Under the pieces are notes generated by a model, which was not told the origin of the DNA, ran no database searches, and saw only the letters and a program-made list of their open reading frames with translations. A stretch of DNA of 64,000 bases from Primula veris (Eukaryota > Streptophyta > Magnoliopsida > Ericales > Primulaceae), in contig OY821745.1 of assembly GCA_963682055.1 (NCBI GenBank), forward strand, positions 11,477,501 through 11,541,500. Reading direction: 5' to 3'. Positions 1 through 11,800 of the stretch are shown here, piece after piece. The translations under genes were made by a program, and so were the position numbers. Within the stretch, counting starts at the first letter, position 1. Each line of letters starts with the position of its first letter.

Positions 1-130
1 AACTCGTCCGACCAACCCTGCTAAATATCCAATCATCAAAATACGTAGATATACTTATTGTCATATATTAAACAAACTAGAACATGGGGAATTACCGAGA
101 CGGGTGGCCGTAGAATCGCCACCGCATGAT

Positions 131-499
131 TAGGGATAGCAATTTCACTGGTTTCAACCCGATCCGATCTGAGAACAAAGTTGCATTTTTACCCATTTGA
201 CCCGCCCATTTGACCCGTTTTTTTAAAATATTTTTTTTTCCTTTTAAAAAATAAATCTCATAAATGTTAAATATTTCAAATAAAATTTGTTAGTTAGATT
301 AAAAAATCATTTGATTTAGAATTATAATATAAAAATAATATAAAAGATAGAGTTTAATGTATATGAGAGAGAGGAGAGAGAGAGAGTCTTAAATTGCACT
401 TTTACCCATTTAAACCTGACCCGACCCGAATAGAATTGCACTTTTACCCGACCCGTGTCGGGTCGGGTCGAATGGAAACCCGTGAAATTGCCATCCCTA
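131..499. mobile_element. hAT-type MITE, 369 bp
   Basis: Both ends carry matching inverted termini: TAGGGATAGCAATTTCAC at the left, and the reverse complement of the right end reads TAGGGATGGCAATTTCAC. The flanks are CGCATGAT (123-130) and CGCATGAC (500-507), an 8-bp target duplication with one mismatch, which is the hAT length. The interior is AT-rich with an AG microsatellite and clusters of CCCGACCCG-like repeats. There is no transposase, so it is non-autonomous. The open frame at 322-504 is element sequence, not a gene. Confidence 0.8.
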
Positions 500-507
500 C
501 GCATGAC

Positions 508-1069
508 CGGTCATACTCGGCCGCTTTCAACGTCTCGATGAATTCTTATTCCTAAAGTAAAAACCAGTGCAAGAAGACAGAGAAGACCGAGATTACTCAT
601 GGACTTAGTGTCTCAGATTACTCCTATGCCCAGTGTCTCATATTACTCTTAGGCCATCTGCCTCAGATTGCTCCTAGGATCTTGAGTTGAAGAAGAAGAA
701 AGAGATCGAGAATAATAAAAGACCTAGCCTAGACTAATGTTGATTTTGAAACCACGTAGGTAAGTCGAAATTTAGTGCAAATTTGGCTTGCCGCTATATA
801 GATTAAACGTAAATAAAACTATACACATGCGTTTTAGAATGGCATGAACGTACAAGAATGATATAAGGTAATTACTCCAATTATTATTTTCTGCAAAGTA
901 CTACAAAATAAATGCAATTTTTAAATTAATGTATAAGTTGTCATTTGGGTGGGCCACATTAAGTAATTCCACTATGTAATGATATATAGGCATGGTCATT
1001 GAACCAGACAGTTAACCATGGTCATTGAATTATTCGAACGACGATGACCTCCGTAAGTGTTTTATAAAA
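508..1069. other. Intergenic, nothing recognised
   Basis: AT-rich single-copy-looking sequence. A loose triplication of a motif like CTCAGATTACTCCTA lies at about 593-680. No coding frame of useful length or RNA gene was seen. Confidence 0.5.
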
Positions 1070-1079
1070 CTGAAAAATA

Positions 1080-1286
1080 ATCCTCATAGCCTATCCTAGA
1101 AAAAAAAAATTATGATAACAACCGTTTATTTTTTAAAAACTGTTGGTAAATAAGTGTCGTTAAATTTTAACAACAATTTAACAACAAAAAGTATCGCTAA
1201 ATTATTACTAAATTTAGTGACATGCACTTTATTATCAATTTAGTAATAGACGTTTTGATGTTAAAGTGACATTTTTATTTTATAGT
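1080..1286. mobile_element. Possible CACTA-type terminal fragment
   Basis: Read from the right, the segment begins CACTATAAAATAAAAA and is followed by subterminal repeats of the type AATTTAGTAAT / TAAATTGTTG, as in CACTA elements. The left end is not a clean CACTA terminus and I could not define a 3-bp target duplication. It may be a degraded or truncated copy. Confidence 0.35.
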
Positions 1287-4200
1287 GGACTGATATCCCG
1301 ATACTTATTAGAGCATTTCTAACAGTTGAGTTTAAGTTTTTATACTAATAAGTTTGGACATATACAAGGACTTGGACATGTATAAAATATATAAACTAAG
1401 GGGCTGCTCAACAGTTGATACACAAACTGTAATACAACTAAATAAATAATAGTAAGTAGTTTCTTTATATATTTATGTATTTTTAAGTTTGCTTCCCTCT
1501 CTTGGAATAAAATCCTTCATCAAACTAACCTTCTCTAACCTCCACCTCCACCAACACCAACGATGCTCCACCATCTCGCCAACGAACCCACCTTACAAAT
1601 TGTTATCCGTAAAATCTTGTAGTCCAATCAATATTGGTCAAAATCATTAAATTAAAATCCTCGAAGTCAAAACAAAAAAAAGGGTTTCAGATTATAATTG
1701 ATAAAGGGTGAGAAAAAAATCCAGTCAGGTTGATGAGTGGCATAGGGTTGCATTCTATCTTATTTTAACGATAGAATATAGAAGCAAATAGCGATAGGGT
1801 AGAAGGTTGGAAAAGTTTCTCATTTATTATTTTGGAATAAAATATTTCAAAATAATAAATGTCCCCGATGAAAATATATTTTAATTGTGTACACGTACTT
1901 AGAACATACTGTTGGGTAGCGATTTTAATGATTTATGTTTAACTAGTATATATAGAGGTTTTAAGACAACTGTTAGAAATGCTTATTGAAATTAATGAAC
2001 ATAATAGATTTTAATATTAATTGTTACCAGGTTAAACTCTCCTGTACTTGAGAAACTCACTTCTCTTAAATTTTATAGAAATAGATCTATTACATTAGAA
2101 ATTCATGGTCCAAACTTAATTGCTTCTTGAAAATTTCTTCGAAAAACTCGTAAAAGTAAACATTTTAATTTATAGGTTCAGCTGCTTTATTTGGAGTAAC
2201 CAAGTTGAGTACGCGGGAACACGAAGAAGAAAGGCCCCAAAGTCGACCTTAATTTTGATTCAAATCAATGCAAAGAAACTAAACTTGATGTGTTTTATTA
2301 AAATGGCTCTTCAATATAGGCAATAGTGATGCATGGTGCAAACTCATAAACAAAAATAGTGTGGAGTATCACCTTTACCTTGTATTATAAATTGTTGTAA
2401 TCGTTACTCCACATCAAATATCAATAATAGAATAAGGCACTCTCTTTACTTTTTCTACGTAATTACATGTATATTGTTAACTGTCTTTTAGACTAAACCA
2501 ACTTAAGTTGAGAGCATTGTGAAAAATATGGCTCGCCACCAATGTAGATGTATCGGATATGTATTTGACACCGGTACTTCTTGGATACGCAACGGATACT
2601 TGTATTTGTATGGAAAACAAATATGATAAATGAAAAGGCGAAGAGTACTGAAACGGAGTACTAGTAGCTAGGATTGATCGAATCTAATTGAAAGTGTTTT
2701 AATTTTGTTATGTATACTAATATATTAATTTTCCATTGAAAGAGACTAAAACTATGAATATCTCCAACACTGAAAATAGTATTCCAGCTAGCATAGGTTC
2801 CTATCTTTCAATTCATGTCTTAATTTTAAAAGTTACTTTCTGAATGTTGGCTGTTAGTATCATAGAAAGTTTCGTTACACCATGTTAGCCTCATAAGCAC
2901 CACTTCTCAATATCTGTTTTCATTATTTCATTTTTTAATTTTAATTTAATATTTTCACATTTCTCGTTTCACTTTCCGCAACTGCTTTAATTCCGGCAAC
3001 CATGTTAGCCTCATAAGCACCACTTCCTCAATTAAAAAGGGCACATTCAAAGGGAGCTCTCTAAGTTGTACAGAAAACTAACTCGGTTTTCTTTACAGTA
3101 GAAAATTAGTATATGAGAAAGGTTTAATCATTTTAAAAATATGATAGCTAAAAATGTTCTGAATATATTATCTTTGCATTTTTTTTTTTATTATATCTTA
3201 TATCCTGGTTTACTAGTTTCTGATTTAGTAATATATAAATCATGATTATCTTCACTTCTCCAATCATTTAGAAATATTGATCCTCGCTTTAAAATCACAG
3301 TATTTCTCTTCAATCCGGAGCCTATCTCGAATCAAAATGAAAACGCAAAAATTAAAATAAAATGACTAATATTCTGTGAAAACCAGCAAGGAATATACAA
3401 ATATGGTCACATCGTTTTCGAGCCATATGTAATGGGCCTTGCCTAATCTGCAGGCAAAGATCTTGGTGATTTTTTTTTGCCTCAAAAGTGGATGGGGAGA
3501 GGTTTTTGAGCCAATTCACTTTCATAGGACCACATCTTTTGTCATGGAATTTCTTTAATTTATTATAAATCGGTTAACTTAAAGATTAAATATCTTGATG
3601 ATACCAAAGTAAAAAAGAGGTTAGATATCTGAAAAAAGTCACGAGTAAATGCAATAGCACGCCTCTTGATCGCATTTTTCTTTTACATTTTTCTTCATCA
3701 GCTATGATTTAACGAAAACTAGTTCTTAGTCCCATCTCATAAATAAGACGCAGCTATTTCAGTACAAAAGACTGGTACTAATCAAAAATAGGTATCACCA
3801 CAAATATATGTTTAGGAATGTGAAACTGTTATTGAAACGGTCCGGATAGAGCTTCATGAAATGTTACGGTTGGATGAAAATGATCAATACTGACGAGCAA
3901 GAAAATATACTATTTTCTAAAAGAATTGTATAACTTATAGGATTTATGTTAAATAATTCAAACCCAAAAACACACGAGTTATTAGTTTTCAAAAATCTAA
4001 GCATATATAGAAATCTTCAGTGTGAAAAGTAGGAATTCAAGAGTAAAAAAATGTGTAAAGAATTCTAAGCATGAATTCTAATGCACCTTTCTTACGTTCT
4101 TTTTAGTTATGTACATGATAGGAAAGCATTTTATGCACCTCGTTATTTTAATCTATTTCGAAAGCATTTTAATGCATTTTTAAGCACAACAAAACAGATT

Positions 4201-5339
4201 CTTAGAGCTACAACTTTGACGGGAAACATGTCTTAAAATGCTTTCGAAACAGTGTCTTGGTACTGTTCACAAACAACCCTATGTGCGGCTAAGGCTCTAA
4301 ATGAATATCCATTTATGAACAAACTCGTGTTCGGCTCATTAAAAAATTAACTCATGTTGCTTATTATGAACTTGAGCTCGTTTCATTCTTTTAATAATTT
4401 GTAACAGATTTATATTCATGCTTCTATATGTAAGAATTTAAAATATAATGCAAATCTTCACTTTATATAATAAATTTGTAGTTTTAAAGTACATGAGTTT
4501 ATATTAAAACTCATAATACTTATTTGTATTATTTATTATGTTACTATATATATGTATGTTAGTTTATCGCTTCTCCCCAAGATCCATGCTATTTTTCTTG
4601 AATTAAGATCTTTTTCATTTTTCAAAACTTCTACAAGAGTCGACAATTCAGCTACAATAGCACCGCATAGTTTCCTTATAGCTTTCGTTATTGATATTGT
4701 GTATCGTCTTCTTTACAACTTCTCTGAGATGGGTGATAATACCACTATCCACTAATGCATGCTTGACGAGTTGTGAATCTAACTTGATTTTATCAAGTGT
4801 CACATGAAATGATAGATTCAAATAATAGCTTCTTATCATGTCTAATTGAGCATCATCGACATGCCTCCATTTCTCCTATTATAAGTAAAAGAGTTTTTTG
4901 CAAGCAAAGTGATAGCAAACAAGTCTGAAAACGTGTTATGACTGATAGTTAATCAAGTATGGACATGATTTTATGACTCATTTAGTAAATAAGCGAGTTT
5001 AAACAAAATAGTGCTCAACTCGGCTCCGCTCATTTGCAGCCTTACGGGCAACATCACTTTCCTAATTCTAAAGAGTAAACAATTTGCAACTTTTGTTTTG
5101 TGGAAGTTAACAAACATTTTAACCTAATTTCTCAACATTTACTTGTTTATTTTGGAACAATGATCGATGGTCAGTTTTAGAGACTATAAATAGTCATACT
5201 AAGGCCTAAAATATTTTGAATAAATAAAGGATCATATGCCTTGAATAGCAAATGGACCATGCATATTTATGTTTCCAACCCTTTTTTGATTGAAATAACC
5301 CTAGTCTACAAGGAACAAATCGTAGGTAAAATTTTTCCC
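1287..5339. other. Intergenic, no gene seen
   Basis: About 4 kb of AT-rich sequence with frequent stops in all frames. A 26-bp block starting CATGTTAGCCTCATAAGC occurs twice, at 2881 and 3001, exactly 120 bp apart. Open frames at 2120-2326 and 4552-4755 are short, low-complexity and without recognisable protein features, so they are not annotated. Confidence 0.5.
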
Positions 5340-8260
5340 AAAAAGGTCAATTCCTATAGGAAGCTAAGATCCTAGGCCCTCGCCCAATCTATATACCATC
5401 TTTTTTTATAAACTCGAATTAAAGTCCCTGTTTGACTGAAAAAACAAAACAAAATTAAAGCTAAGCTCATACATTCAATAATTCAAACAAATTACTGGAC
5501 TCGATCAGGCAATGTAAAACGAACACTTCAAAAATAAATAAATAAATTAACCATTTCATTATATAAAAAAGACATAAACTAAGAGAGATTTAGAAGATAG
5601 GGTTTGTGTGGCGAACTCCCCTCTTGTTCCACGGTCGAAGGGTTACTCCACTACGAGGATTCGTAACTTTCTACTGATTACTACTCCATTTCACGAGTCT
5701 TGTATTTAAATTTTTGTGTCGTTGAGTTATTAACAATTAGACTACGGGAACACTTCCACATACACGTCTTGGATACTTCTTGAGACGAACTTGATATTTA
5801 AGCACACGAGAAACACAATACATACTCTAAAAACGTCTTTCAACTTCTTTCTTTAATTACATGTTTAGCTACAAACACTAACAAAACATTCGAAAAGGTA
5901 ATTTGTAATTATTAGTAATATTTGTTGGTTGTAATTAATATTTTCAGTTTTTTATCTCGTTTTGCAATAAAAACATATAATTCTTTTTTACAGCAAGCGA
6001 TGTAATTTTTAGTGATAAATAGACAAAAAAGAAAGATAAATTTTGACTAGAACAACCTTGAAAAATTGGTTACTTGCAACAATCTTTACATGCATAGCGA
6101 TTTGCTAAAGTTTTTTTGGAATTCAACAGCAAAACTAGCACTTTTCAGCGGCAACACTGATACTTTTCAGCCGCAAGATATAAATGGACGGTTGATATGA
6201 AGCATTCTAAATGAAACCATATTTTATCTGAGTCTTCGATCAGATGTTAACAGATGGCTCCTGTGATGGGTTAATGCTGCCGTTAAATTGATAAAACTTC
6301 AGCAGCTCCCTAACTAGGCCATCACCTCAGCTTTAGCATTTTGTTTAGTTTTGCTAGCAATACTGATTATTTTCCTTTTGTATGCGCTATTTTCTGTGAT
6401 ATTAGGGTGTAAAACAAAAGGGTTATTAGCAGTGCAATATTTAAGATGGATTTGTTAGTTAGAAGTTAGAACTAGTTATTTTAAATCTTTCGAATAAATG
6501 GCGACAACAAAATCGTGTTGCATGGAAGAAATGGTATATCTACGGAAACATTTGACAAATAAAGATGTAAAAATATAAATGATTGAGCATTTGCCAGCAT
6601 GTAAACCCAAGCTTATGCTTTGTCCAAGAATAGCATACTTGTATTCGTCTCAATAGACTATAACACATTCATCTTATGACAAATAATTTCTTTACTGCCG
6701 GGTTGTCTATAGACCAATGTTTTAAATAGCGTTATCGCTACCGTAGCGTTTTTTCGAGAGAAATGCTAAAAGCGCAAATAGCGTTGCTACATAGCGCTTT
6801 GTGGTTTTTTTTTTTTTTTGCCTAAATACATATAAATATAGCATTAAATTCAAAACATCTAATAAAAATTAACTAAATATATATAAAAAGTTGTAACTAA
6901 TAATCACAAAATGATTATACTTGAGATGCCAGAGTATTTACTTTGTTTGCAAGAGTTTTGGGGTTTGATTATTTTTAAACTCCAATAATTTCATTAAAAT
7001 TTTGACAAAAAAAAAAAAAAAAAAAAAATTTTTTTGGACTGCACCCGCTATAGCGTAAATAGTGTTCATATAGCGCGAATTTAGCGTTTTTCCATACAAA
7101 TAGCGGTTTATCATAGCGTTTTTCGGCGAAAAGCGCTATTTCGTGAAATATAACGCAATATAGCACGATTTTTAAAACAATGTTATAGACCTGCATCGTA
7201 AGCTCAATGTTTTTATCACAAACCCCTTATTCTTAATGTTATGAAAACTGCATATGCTGCAACATCTCTTGATTTGATATCCAGGTAATGATCATTTGCT
7301 ACAGCCAGATCAATGTAACAAACAAATATTAACATGTTCCCGAGAAAGAGAACTTCCATGCTAAGATTCTAGGCAGGAGCCCAATCTATACCATCTTTTT
7401 CATAAACTCAAACTACACACCTAAAAAAGAGAAAAACTAAATCCCTTACATTCCATTATTCAAACATGATTGATCTCATGTTATCTTGGGTGATCCTCCA
7501 TAATTCTTTTGGACAGTGACCCGGGTAACTTGGTCGTTTTACGAGTGGCTATTAGACGGAAAAAGGTTATTTTCAGCTAAATTAAGGCATGCTATACAGC
7601 CTAGCTACACTGACAGATCCAGGCTTGCGGTAACAATCCAACTTACAGATCTTCTGGCTCTACTTTTTATAGTCTATGATGAGTGTTTGGGCGGTAACCA
7701 AATTTTCAAATTAATTTTGTGTTACAATTAATAAGTCCTGCCACTTCCTTATCTATTGCTTCATCTGTATGTGATTTGTTACTTCATCATTTCTCTTAAA
7801 TAAGGCCCTCACCTTATAGATGCGATTAATTTCCTTCTGTATATATGCTGTTTTTCGTGACATTTGGGGTCCGAACACAAGGTTTATCAGAAGAGCAATT
7901 CTTAAGTTAATCACGTTAGTAAAAAGTAGTTGGTTTGGTAAATTTACAGAGACAAATGACGTGTGAAGTTGTAGAAATATGAATGATCGAGTATTAGCCA
8001 ACGTTTAGTGTGAACAAACGTATTTTTGGTCTAAGAATAGCATACTTGTATTCGTCCCCATACCATACACATTCATTAGCTGATAAATAATTTATTTACT
8101 CACCAGAATAGCGCTATAAAATTGTAGTACATATCGTAGCTAAATGTTTCATCACACCCCCCTTATTCTAACGATACCATGACTATTGTTATAAAAAGCA
8201 CATCCTGCAACATTTCTTGATTTGATAGCCAGATAAATCGTATGTTTAAAACCAGATGTA
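5340..8260. repeat. Diverged tandem duplication (two copies)
   Basis: Copy A (about 5340-7330) and copy B (about 7340-8260) share several collinear blocks. One begins near 5380 and 7380 (CCAATCTAT...ACCATCTTTTT). One lies around 6370-6470 and 7830-7930. One around 6620-6660 and 8025-8060 contains AAGAATAGCATACTTGTATT. One is at 7250-7290 and 8205-8240 (CTTGATTTGATA). The copies differ by many substitutions and indels, so the event is old. A MITE sits in copy A only (6716-7183). No protein family was recognised in either copy. Confidence 0.6.
6716..7183. mobile_element. Foldback MITE with AGCG-rich arms, 468 bp
   Basis: The element is bracketed by an exact 8-bp duplication, TATAGACC, at 6708-6715 and 7184-7191. 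The ends are imperfect inverted repeats of the form AATGTTTTAAATAGCG and (reverse complement) ACATTGTTTTAAAAATCG. Both arms repeat TAGCG/AGCGC motifs, so the strand could fold back on itself. It is absent from the paralogous stretch near 8100 in copy B of the surrounding duplication. There is no coding capacity. Confidence 0.75.
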
Positions 8261-8889
8261 ACTAAATTTATTTACATATTCATCCGCTGATCAATTATTT
8301 ACTCTCTCGCTCACTCTTTTCATGGCTTTTCATGGAATTTTTTTTTTGATAAAATGGCTGTTCCTTGGAGAGAAGGATTTTTTTAAAAAAATATTACCGG
8401 CCATTTCAGATCACTTGAAAAAAAAATTATTGTTTCCTAATTGTAGTTAGGACTTAGGATTATACAACACTGCGTATACTGAAATAACACCACAGGTATT
8501 CTGTATTCGAATCAGCAGAACCGTACCCTATTGGAAGCCTAATCAATTTCTAAAAATCAGTTAATGCTTTTAGCACCCTTTTTTTAAAAAAAAAAATATG
8601 CCAGCAAAGTCTGTAACAACAATCGACTTTACAACATCTTTACAAGATACTGCTTTTAGCACCTAACCAGAAGAAAAAAAATGCAATTTATTGTTAACAG
8701 ATGGGATTAGGCAATGAAAGGAAAAGACATGAAAAACGGCAGACACATGAAAATCCCAAGTAATTGTCATAAATATCTGAGTCTCAACACTATTGAAAAA
8801 ATTCTTAACCAAGAAAAATAAGACAGCAAACACAAAATGCAACTCAATTCAAAATTTATCACGTTAGGTAATCAAAGAAAACCCACGGA
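8261..8889. other. Downstream flank of SPB1
   Basis: AT-rich sequence 3' of the SPB1 stop codon, probably holding its 3' UTR and poly(A) site. Several A-runs and T-runs are present. No second gene is visible. Confidence 0.4.
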
Positions 8890-11800
8890 TCACCCCTTCT
8901 GTGGCTTTCTACCTTTGTATCCGCCTTTCCCACCCGCGGAACCTTTTCCCCCTGCTCTTTTCTGTCCCTTTCCACTCTTCGAGCCTCCCTTCCCTTTCCC
9001 TCTCTTTTCTCTCACCTTTACAGCCCTTCTATCCTTTTTCATTCGTGCATCAACAAGCACTTTCCCTTTCCCTGTCCTCACCTGCACCCCTTTCTTCGCC
9101 ACCACATACTCCTTCTCTGGCCTCTTAGGCGCTGCCTTCTTGTAAAGCGAATCAATCATCTTGCCCTTTGATCGCTCGTTTATATCAGCTTGATCAGATA
9201 TAGTATTCGCCTTTTTTCTAATTTTTTCGAGATTTCTAGCTCGAACTCTCTGCTTTCTAGCCTTTGCTTGTATCACCTTCTTAGATGGACGAGCGTCGAT
9301 TTCTTTCATGTGTGCTCTTATTGCATTTACTTCCTGTTTCGTCACGGGTTTACTTTGTATTATATGCTTTCGTTCGTCATCCGAGAACCATGGGGGTAAC
9401 CCTTTATCGTCGTGGAACATGTACTTGTTGTAACAATCATCTTCTATATTCTCTCTTGTCTTTTTCCTCAACATTTTCTTTGCACAAGCTAATATCTCGG
9501 CTTTCGAATAAGTATCATCATCCTCGGATTCATCTGAGGATGAGTCATCGCTGCTAGAAGCTGTAACAGGAGCAGGGACTATTTCAAAATCATCTTTTAG
9601 CTGAGAAGCTTTAACTACTTGTGCTTTCCCTTTCTTTGTCTTAGTAGGGACCATAATTGCTTCGTTGGGCTTATCCTCGTCAACTTGCATATCATCTTCC
9701 TCGGTTTCTTTAGAGGGAGAAAGAGAAAGTTGAATTTGTGGCTGATCATCCACTTGCATATCATCTTTGTTATTGGATTTAGGCTTCTTAGCCACCTCAA
9801 ATTCGTCTTCATTAAAGATATCTTGGCCAAACCATTTACTTGCAATTTCTTCTTGGGTTTGTTCCTCGGAAAATGGCACCATTAGAGGGTTTGCTTCATG
9901 ATCTCTCTGATCATTGTCAGAGTCTTGGTCAGAATGCACCATATCATCTCCATCCTGCATAATCAAAGAAGAAATTCCACCATTGTTTAGTTTGGTCAAT
10001 GCAAGCTATATATGTATATAACATCTGGAGAAAAAACGAATTTATTTGAATCTTGAAAAATGAGTTAATTCCCGAGCATAGCTTTTGCAGAAGCGTATAG
10101 GACATAGTTGCAGGAATCACCGGAATCTTAGGCGTTCCCTGTCGGAAGCGCGACTCCGCGTTTCCGACACTGGATACTTTCGGAAGCTCTTCCCGTTGAA
10201 TAAAACAGAGAATAAAAGGGAGGGGGCTTTGAATTAACAGAAAATAGAGTCGGGGAACAGAAGGTGCGTTAGGGAGGATACAGTAGAGAGAGAAAGATGG
10301 GTGGTGAGGAGCAAGAGAGAAATAAAGAACCTGTGGGCACTTACTAAGAGAGCAAGAGACGATTAGATTCTTACTACATGTTTGGAAAATTACAAACTGA
10401 AAATATAGTTGTCACAAAAAACCCATCCAATGTTTCTTATGTTACAATTATATCTTTATAAAGTTGCATGCATGACACTAACAATACTATAAACTGGATC
10501 CATAGTAAAGTTTAAATCATTAAAAAAAATGACCTTATTTCTTTTAATGGTCACAAAAAACTCTCCAAGGTACCCTACATCAAATTTATAAAAAAAAACT
10601 TAGAAACAATATCTAACTATATTATATATTTTATCAAATCTTAATAGGCACTTCGGACGACGCTTCTCCCTTATTATAATGATCCACTATCCTAATCCCG
10701 CTTTGTGCAACTGTGGTTTAGAATCTTTGCATTTAGGCCTTGTTTGTTAGCAGCTTTTAAGATCAACTTTTTGCTTAAAAGCTAAAACTATATTCGGATA
10801 ACCAGTTAAAATCTTCTCTCATCAGGTTTTTGGCCCAAAAAAAACTGTAAGCTGGATAAACCTAGTTTTTTAATTAAGCTGGATCTTTTAGGTTATAGAA
10901 ATGCTAATAGACTAGAATACAAACCTCAGCAAGATGAATTTGGACTCTTCAATAAAGAAAGCTGATAAGGTCATATAGTTTCAGGAATATCTTCATTACC
11001 TTGTATTTGCACATTAACCTTCACCTTCAGGGTTATATCTCAACCCACCAAGTGTACTTATATCCTACAATAAATATCGTACTCCTTAACAGTAGACATA
11101 CCTCATACTCATCCTACTATTGATTCATAAATCATAAGGTTAACAAAATATAATATATCTATCTTTTCTTGTATTCATACAATCATCCTAAGGCCAATAT
11201 CACCCCTAACTAACTTTACTTAAATCTGGAAATAAATCGCATGCCCCTTCTATAAAGGCATACCTCATAAAGTTCATCCTTGGAATGCTTCTCTTTCAAA
11301 CGCTTTCTCTGCTTTGTGCTTCCATCTTTTCTCTCCACATAATTTTCGTAAGCTTCGTCAAGGAGCTCCTCTAGATGTTCATGATATCTAAATATTGAAA
11401 ACATATGCAATTATGCATTATTAGTATTACAGCAGCATGGAGAGCGCAATCAGCATATTTCCCCCCACACAAAATTAGAGAATTCTTACTTCTTGCGTTC
11501 TTCTTCAGAGTCTCCATCACTAGAACTTTCTTGTCGCTTTTCTAAGGCTTCTTCATTTTCACTATCTTCGCCATCAGCAATGTCATCATCAGATTCAGCA
11601 GCATCAATAGCTACTAGATCTTTCTTTCCCTGATGAGAACAAATAAATTCAGCATCTGGAAATGTTCAAAGAAATGGAATCGGGGTAAAAAGTATATAAA
11701 AAAATATTGACCAAGTCTCAACTTCCAAAACCAAAACAATAGTTAGTCTTTTCATCACTTACAGTAAATATCACGACTCTTTCAAGTAATAACGATGATG

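Noticed and set aside
8837..9557. Plus-strand open frames rich in Pro, Phe and Leu
   Set aside because: They are antisense to the basic Lys/Arg/Gly-rich last exon of SPB1, whose reverse complement naturally gives Pro/Phe/Leu-rich frames.
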